DNA from: a virus
Strand: one strand, 5' to 3'
Length of the DNA: 23,736 bases
Virus record (IMG/VR): IMGVR_UViG_3300032241_001790
Coordinates: 1 to 23,736 of that record
Part shown: positions 20,731 to 23,736 of the stretch, one piece after another
How positions within the stretch are numbered: the first letter of the stretch is position 1
Layout of the letters: every line of letters starts with the position of its first letter
Notes under the pieces: generated by a model
Told to the model about the DNA's origin: nothing
Databases searched by the model: none
Seen by the model: the letters and a program-made list of their open reading frames with translations, nothing else
Made by a program: the position numbers and the translations under genes

Positions 20731-20744
20731 CGTGTCATGCTCCC
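20718..20744. promoter_or_regulatory. Operator-like perfect inverted repeat over promoter C
   Basis: GGGAGCATG and CATGCTCCC are perfect nine-base arms around nine bases holding the TTGACA core. It has the same geometry as the element at promoter B. Confidence 0.65.
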
Positions 20745-20760
20745 CTTTTGCAAATTATTT

Positions 20761-21042
20761 TCAATCTTTTTGCATAGCCTTGCCAAGCGGGGTGTCTTCC
20801 CACCTAGTGATAGCTCGCATGTACACGTCCACCATTGTCTCGCGGGCCTCGCGCTTGCTGGGATCTTCCCTGCGCATCTTCACAATCTCCTTGAGGGCGG
20901 AAGCATCATAACCGCGCCCCTTGGTTTCTTTGTAGATGTCTGAAATATCCGATGCGAGCTGCTTCTTTTCTTCTTCAAGCCGCTCAATGCGCTCAATGAT
21001 CTCGATCACATCACGCGTTGCGTTATCGCCAATGTCATTCAT
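20761..21042 (-). CDS. GapR/DUF2312-family DNA-binding protein (93 aa)
   Basis: The sequence follows the DUF2312 (GapR) pattern: IEIIERIERLEEEKKQLASD, ISDIYKETKGRGYDASALKE, IVKMRREDPSKREARETMVD, VYMRAI. Chromosomal GapR of alphaproteobacteria binds overtwisted DNA ahead of replication and transcription and aids topoisomerases; a phage copy probably serves phage DNA replication. The C-terminal dozen residues (WEDTPLGKAMQKD) go beyond the usual family end as I remember it. Its start overlaps the rusA stop by eight bases. This family is the best host clue in the window. Confidence 0.9.
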   Translation of the reverse strand: MNDIGDNATRDVIEIIERIERLEEEKKQLASDISDIYKETKGRGYDASALKEIVKMRREDPSKREARETMVDVYMRAITRWEDTPLGKAMQKD

Positions 21043-21400
21043 GCTGACCCCCTATTGTGTCGAGAATGATCGTACAAGGAGCGCCGTCCTCGACCCAGCG
21101 CGCCTCAATCCACCGACAATGCCTGTCGTTCTCTATGACACCCACCTTCGCTAAAACGTCCAGAGACGCCTTCAGGAGGTTGTCTAAATCCCTGTGTCGT
21201 TTGTCTGGCGGCACCACTAACATCGTCAACTTGAATAGGCCATCAATCCGAACAGCCTTACATTGAACCGCAGCGCGCCACGCGGCCTCTTTACTCCATG
21301 CAGCATACTCAGGCGACCGATACATTCCACCGCCCTTGGTGGTCCTCCAAAGCCTATTTACGCTGGGGGGAAACGGAAGTTCGATCACGATCTGGGTCAT
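21035..21400 (-). CDS. rusA: RusA-type Holliday junction resolvase
   Basis: RusA cuts four-way junctions as a dimer. The 121-residue protein, of normal family length, has IELPFPPSVNRLWR (5-18) near the start, then PPDKRHRDLDNLLKASLDVL with the acidic metal ligands (DKRHRDLDN) and a third acidic residue in GVIENDRH, the usual arrangement. The frame is open upstream to 21493, but ATG at 21400 matches family starts. It overlaps the HTH gene upstream by 47 bases. It would resolve intermediates made by the Rad52-type annealase on the other strand. Confidence 0.93.
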   Translation of the reverse strand: MTQIVIELPFPPSVNRLWRTTKGGGMYRSPEYAAWSKEAAWRAAVQCKAVRIDGLFKLTMLVVPPDKRHRDLDNLLKASLDVLAKVGVIENDRHCRWIEARWVEDGAPCTIILDTIGGQHE

Positions 21401-21563
21401 TGAATGTTTTCCGAGCCTCCATTGCGAAGCGCAATAGCTTGTAAGCCTCATGCTCCTTGATGCCGTACCGGGAAGCGATATCGGCAGTATCAACCCCGCG
21501 CATGAACAGGCCTAAAATTTCAGCGGGCGTCACGGAAATTCGGGGCGAATTACAGTTCGGCAT
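21354..21563 (-). CDS. Small HTH protein (69 aa)
   Basis: A single helix-turn-helix is visible: SVTPAEILGLFMRGVDTADI then ASRYGIKEHEAYKLLRFAME, like Trp-repressor/sigma-4-type small regulators. GAGG lies about ten bases before the ATG at 21563. It overlaps the Cro-like gene by 14 bases and rusA by 47. As second gene behind the divergent control region it may be a cII- or Cro-like regulator; not established. Confidence 0.7.
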   Translation of the reverse strand: MPNCNSPRISVTPAEILGLFMRGVDTADIASRYGIKEHEAYKLLRFAMEARKTFNDPDRDRTSVSPQRK

Positions 21564-21747
21564 AGATGTCTGGCCTCAAAACTTCGGGCAGTATTCCAGT
21601 GAACGCAGAGATCCTGCGAACATACTTAAGCGGAACTTTATGCCACTGGCACACTGCCTGACGGCTGACGCCAAGAGATTTGGCAAGATTTGAAGCTGTT
21701 CCGTATGCCCGAAAAACGTCAAGCAGGATGGGATCATGATGTTTCAT
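21550..21747 (-). CDS. Cro/YdaS-like repressor (65 aa), probably leaderless
   Basis: The product shows a Cro/YdaS-type HTH: GTASNLAKSLGVSRQAVCQW and a C-terminal FTGILPEVLRPDIYAEL, the classic ending of this family. The frame also has ATG at 21756, but that codon overlaps the -10 hexamer, so it lies upstream of the expected transcript start. ATG at 21747 falls at about +2, making translation nearly leaderless, with no ribosome site. An inverted repeat (21739-21756) lies across the start and probably gives autoregulation. It heads the minus-strand early transcript. Confidence 0.85.
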   Translation of the reverse strand: MKHHDPILLDVFRAYGTASNLAKSLGVSRQAVCQWHKVPLKYVRRISAFTGILPEVLRPDIYAEL

Positions 21748-21756
21748 GTGAAACAT
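21739..21756. promoter_or_regulatory. Operator palindrome across the Cro-like gene start
   Basis: On the minus strand ATGTTTCA-ca-TGAAACAT has perfect eight-base arms. It overlaps the -10 and the transcription start, an ideal position for repression. Confidence 0.75.
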
Positions 21757-21782
21757 AATATCATCCCTGTGATAAACGTCAA
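21755..21782 (-). promoter_or_regulatory. Promoter of the Cro-like gene (TTGACG, 16, TATTAT)
   Basis: TTGACG at 21782-21777 and TATTAT at 21760-21755 on the minus strand, a strong sigma70 match. Predicted +1 near 21748. Confidence 0.75.
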
Positions 21783-21790
21783 TCCCACGC

Positions 21791-21820
21791 TTGACGGCTT
21801 TCCCATGTTTGCGCTATCCA
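21791..21820 (+). promoter_or_regulatory. Divergent plus-strand early promoter
   Basis: TTGACG at 21791-21796, then about 17-18 bases and CTATCCA at 21814-21820. It would drive the Gp157-Rad52-SSB-like-HNH block. The -10 is mediocre. Confidence 0.5.
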
Positions 21821-21848
21821 TTGTTCGTCATCGGATGATGAGGAAAAC

Positions 21849-22337
21849 ATGAAACCAAATATCGAAATGCTTAAAATTCAGATCGGGCTGTTGCTTGATC
21901 AACACCCTGAACTGGCAGACGACGTTGATCTTCGGTCAGATATGCTCGAAGGATTAACCGATCTCCACAAGATTATGGAAAGGCTCCTTAACGAGGAGCG
22001 CGAAGCGGATGAGCTTATCGAAGCGGTAAAAGAACGCATTGAAAAGCTTTCTGCGCGACGTGCGATGTTTCGAGTTCGTCAGTCATCATTACGGGATGTA
22101 ATGATTGGCATTATGCAGAGGGCCGACCTGCGCAAGCTGGCGTTGCCAGAGGCAACCATTAGCATCATACGGACAGGAAGATCGGTGCAGGTTCTCGATG
22201 AGGCTTTGGTGCCTGATAGTTTCTGCCGCTTCAAAAGAGAAATATCAAAAACCGCGATTAAGGAAGCCCTGATGTCTGGAAATGAAGTTCCGGGCGCGCT
22301 TCTTGATAACGGCAATGAAACCATAAGGATCGGGTAA
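21849..22337 (+). CDS. Siphovirus Gp157-like protein (162 aa)
   Basis: The N-terminal two thirds form a long coiled coil (LLNEEREADELIEAVKERIE, KLSARRAMFRVRQSSLRDVM). The end has the Gp157-type strand and tail: LALPEATISIIRTGRSVQVL, DEALVPDSFCRFKREISKTA, IKEALMSGNEVPGALL. Gp157-family proteins sit in early recombination/replication operons of phages; their mechanism is not well known. GAGGA precedes the ATG, and its TAA overlaps the rad52-like start (TAATG), so the two are coupled. Confidence 0.88.
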   Translation: MKPNIEMLKIQIGLLLDQHPELADDVDLRSDMLEGLTDLHKIMERLLNEEREADELIEAVKERIEKLSARRAMFRVRQSSLRDVMIGIMQRADLRKLALPEATISIIRTGRSVQVLDEALVPDSFCRFKREISKTAIKEALMSGNEVPGALLDNGNETIRIG

Positions 22338-22993
22338 TGTTTTCATCTCAGATCAACAATGCTTTATCTGCGCCGCTAGATCGCGCGGTGGTGAAAGAAC
22401 GCTCTCAATCAAATCGAACATTTAGTTACATTGAGGGATGGTACGCAATCGCAGAAGCAAACAGGATCTTTGGATTTGATGGGTGGCATAGGGAAACTGT
22501 AGATGTCAGACTTGTCAATGAACGACCGCGCAAAATCGGCAGGGATGGCCGTGATGGGTGGGCTGTTAGTTACGTTGTACGTGTTCGCGTTATTGTCGGG
22601 GATGTTATTCGGGACGGTATGGGCAGCGGTCACGGCATTGATGCAGACTGCGGTCTCGCTCATGAGAGCGCTATTAAAGAAGCTGAAACCGATGCAATGA
22701 AACGCGCGCTCATGACATTTGGTAATCCGTTTGGTCTTGCGCTTTACGATAAAGAGCAGCGTCAGGTGGTTGATGCGTTGCCAGAAAAGATCCAGCCTAC
22801 GGATCTCGAAGCTATGATTGAAGAGATCTTTCGTATGCAAACTACCGTTGCATTGCGCAAATGGTGGAAACAAACCGCAGAATTCCGTAAGAGCGTAGGC
22901 CTTGTTGATGGAACTGAAGAGTATCAGTTGCTCTACACTACGTTCGCCAATCATGGCAAAAAAATAGCAGCAGGAGAAACCGTCAATGGCTAA
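22337..22993 (+). CDS. Rad52-family single-strand annealing protein (218 aa)
   Basis: Residues about 10-150 carry the Rad52/22 pattern: RTFSYIEGWYAIAEANRIFG, FDGWHRETVDVRLV, DGWAVSYVVRVRVIVGDV, RDGMGSGHG, ESAIKEAETDAMKRALMTFG, NPFGLALYDKEQ. Such phage annealases pair complementary single strands in recombination and replication. The C-terminal 65 residues are helical and may bind partners. It lies just before the SSB-tail protein, with an eight-base overlap, which fits a recombination cassette together with rusA on the other strand. No exonuclease partner is visible. Confidence 0.92.
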   Translation: MFSSQINNALSAPLDRAVVKERSQSNRTFSYIEGWYAIAEANRIFGFDGWHRETVDVRLVNERPRKIGRDGRDGWAVSYVVRVRVIVGDVIRDGMGSGHGIDADCGLAHESAIKEAETDAMKRALMTFGNPFGLALYDKEQRQVVDALPEKIQPTDLEAMIEEIFRMQTTVALRKWWKQTAEFRKSVGLVDGTEEYQLLYTTFANHGKKIAAGETVNG

Positions 22994-23273
22994 CCGTTAT
23001 GATGTGCTGAGCGTCAGCAAATATGTAGATCGCAATGGTGACGAGAAAAGCTTCTTTACGAAGATTGGCACCATGTTCCCTAACAAGAATGGTGGTTCTT
23101 TCTCAATGGAACTTGTCGCGCTTCCTATCAGCGACAAAGAGGGCAAGGTTCGATTGTATATTAAAGAACCTGAGCAGCGTGAGGGTGCGCAACAGGTCTC
23201 GCGTAGCGCACCCCGCCCTGCGGCTCGCCAACAAGAAGCCAACCATATTGACGATGAAATCCCTTTTGATTAA
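22986..23273 (+). CDS. Small SSB-like protein with acidic IPF tail (95 aa)
   Basis: The first 62 residues are mainly beta by composition (NRYDVLSVSKYVDRNGDEKS, FFTKIGTMFPNKNGG, SFSMELVALPI, KVRLYIKEP), compatible with a reduced OB-type fold. A Gln/Arg/Ala linker leads to DDEIPFD, a near copy of the DDDIPF tip by which bacterial SSB recruits partners, with one extra Asp at the end. Encoded next to the Rad52-like gene it is probably a phage single-strand-binding protein; the fold is inferred. The start overlaps the previous stop by eight bases. Confidence 0.75.
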   Translation: MANRYDVLSVSKYVDRNGDEKSFFTKIGTMFPNKNGGSFSMELVALPISDKEGKVRLYIKEPEQREGAQQVSRSAPRPAARQQEANHIDDEIPFD

Positions 23274-23304
23274 CCTCTGAGTGGGGCTCCCAATCACTCA
23301 GAGG
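23274..23304 (+). promoter_or_regulatory. Hairpin holding the ribosome site of the HNH gene
   Basis: CCTCTGAGTG (23274-23283) and CACTCAGAGG (23295-23304) form a perfect ten-pair stem with an eleven-base loop. The 3' arm ends in AGAGG, the only ribosome-binding site for the ATG at 23310. It lacks a T-tract, so a terminator is unlikely. Confidence 0.75.
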
Positions 23305-23309
23305 TCATC

Positions 23310-23732
23310 ATGGGAAATAAAGTTTGCCGCCGCTGCAATGCGGAAAAACAGCTAACAGAGTTTTATGTACATGCAAAAATGTTAGATGGTCATCTAAACA
23401 TTTGTAAAATGTGCGCAAAGCTCCGAGTTAAAAAACATAGGAAAGAGAATGATCATGTGCGGGAATATGATCGAAATCGGTATAAAAATAATCCCGAACG
23501 GAAACAAAAAACTGAAGAAATTGTAAAAAGGTGGAGAGCAAATAACCCGGACGGATATTTAGCCCACTATACGGTTTCCAATGCAATACGAGATGGAAGG
23601 TTAAAAAGAATGCCGTGCGTCATATGTGGAAATTTAAAAAGTGAAGCGCATCACGAAGATTACTCTAAACCTTTGGAGGTCATGTGGTTGTGTTCGCTTC
23701 ATCATCGTCGCTATCATCATGCAAATAGCTGA
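23310..23732 (+). CDS. HNH-type zinc-finger nuclease, probably mobile (140 aa)
   Basis: The N-terminus has paired cysteines (CRRC at 6-9, CKMC at 32-35) forming a zinc finger with the TEFYVHAKMLDG between. A basic helical linker (KKHRKENDHVREYDRNRYKN) follows. The C-terminus has PCVICGN (102-108), EAHHEDYSKPLEVMWLC (112-128) and LHHRRYHH (130-137), the Cys/His pattern of phage HNH endonucleases of this type. The gene is visibly richer in A than its neighbours and has a translation-blocking hairpin, both typical of freestanding homing nucleases. Function as a nuclease is not proven from sequence. Confidence 0.72.
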   Translation: MGNKVCRRCNAEKQLTEFYVHAKMLDGHLNICKMCAKLRVKKHRKENDHVREYDRNRYKNNPERKQKTEEIVKRWRANNPDGYLAHYTVSNAIRDGRLKRMPCVICGNLKSEAHHEDYSKPLEVMWLCSLHHRRYHHANS

Positions 23733-23736
23733 TGGA

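Noticed and set aside
22409-22954. 181-codon minus-strand open frame
   Set aside because: Fully antisense to the Rad52-like gene, which has clear family motifs and a coupled start.
23274-23304. Terminator after the SSB-like gene
   Set aside because: The stem is strong but no T-tract follows and its 3' arm is the ribosome site of the next gene, so a translational role fits better.

Overview
The window is one continuous piece of a tailed-phage genome (free phage or prophage) whose host is most likely an alphaproteobacterium. The packaging genes terS and terL and the portal gene are plain. The host guess rests on a GapR/DUF2312 homologue, a Tat-signal protein beside terL, and many small accessory proteins of a type I associate with alphaproteobacterial phages and prophages. 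GC looks close to 50 %. No integrase, CI-type repressor, capsid or lysis gene is visible, so lifestyle cannot be settled.

There are two transcription blocks. On the right, a divergent control region (about 21739-21820) drives a short plus-strand early block: a Gp157-like protein, a Rad52-family annealing protein, a small protein with an SSB-type acidic tail, and an HNH/zinc-finger protein whose ribosome site lies in a hairpin. On the left, almost everything down to base 1 is on the minus strand. In transcription order it starts with a Cro-like regulator with a nearly leaderless start, a second HTH protein, a RusA resolvase and a GapR-like protein. Then come four small genes in separate units (about 19455-20770), several with a repeated promoter/operator/leader-hairpin arrangement. 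After a strong terminator (18615-18646) follows a replication operon: a DUF1376 protein, a probable replication partner, two small proteins and a DnaA-domain-IV protein.

A lone plus-strand gene (16033-16230) with its own extended -10 promoter and a bidirectional terminator interrupts the minus-strand genes in the manner of a moron. Beyond it lie an HTH-ParB-like protein, a ParB/MT-A70 adenine-methyltransferase fusion and terS. TerS and TerL are separated by eleven small, tightly overlapping genes, among them two DUF551-like proteins, a coiled-coil/winged-helix protein and a family with a common coiled-coil module. Shine-Dalgarno sites there are commonly buried in the 3' end of the preceding gene.

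After terL come the Tat-signal protein, a tRNA-Gln(UUG), a 70-residue protein, the portal and three large low-complexity or polyvalent proteins. The last two carry the phage polyvalent conserved region and a GNAT plus ADP-ribosyltransferase pair; the final gene runs off the left edge. Genes were identified by reading motifs, without any database search. There is no gene-free stretch over 300 bases.
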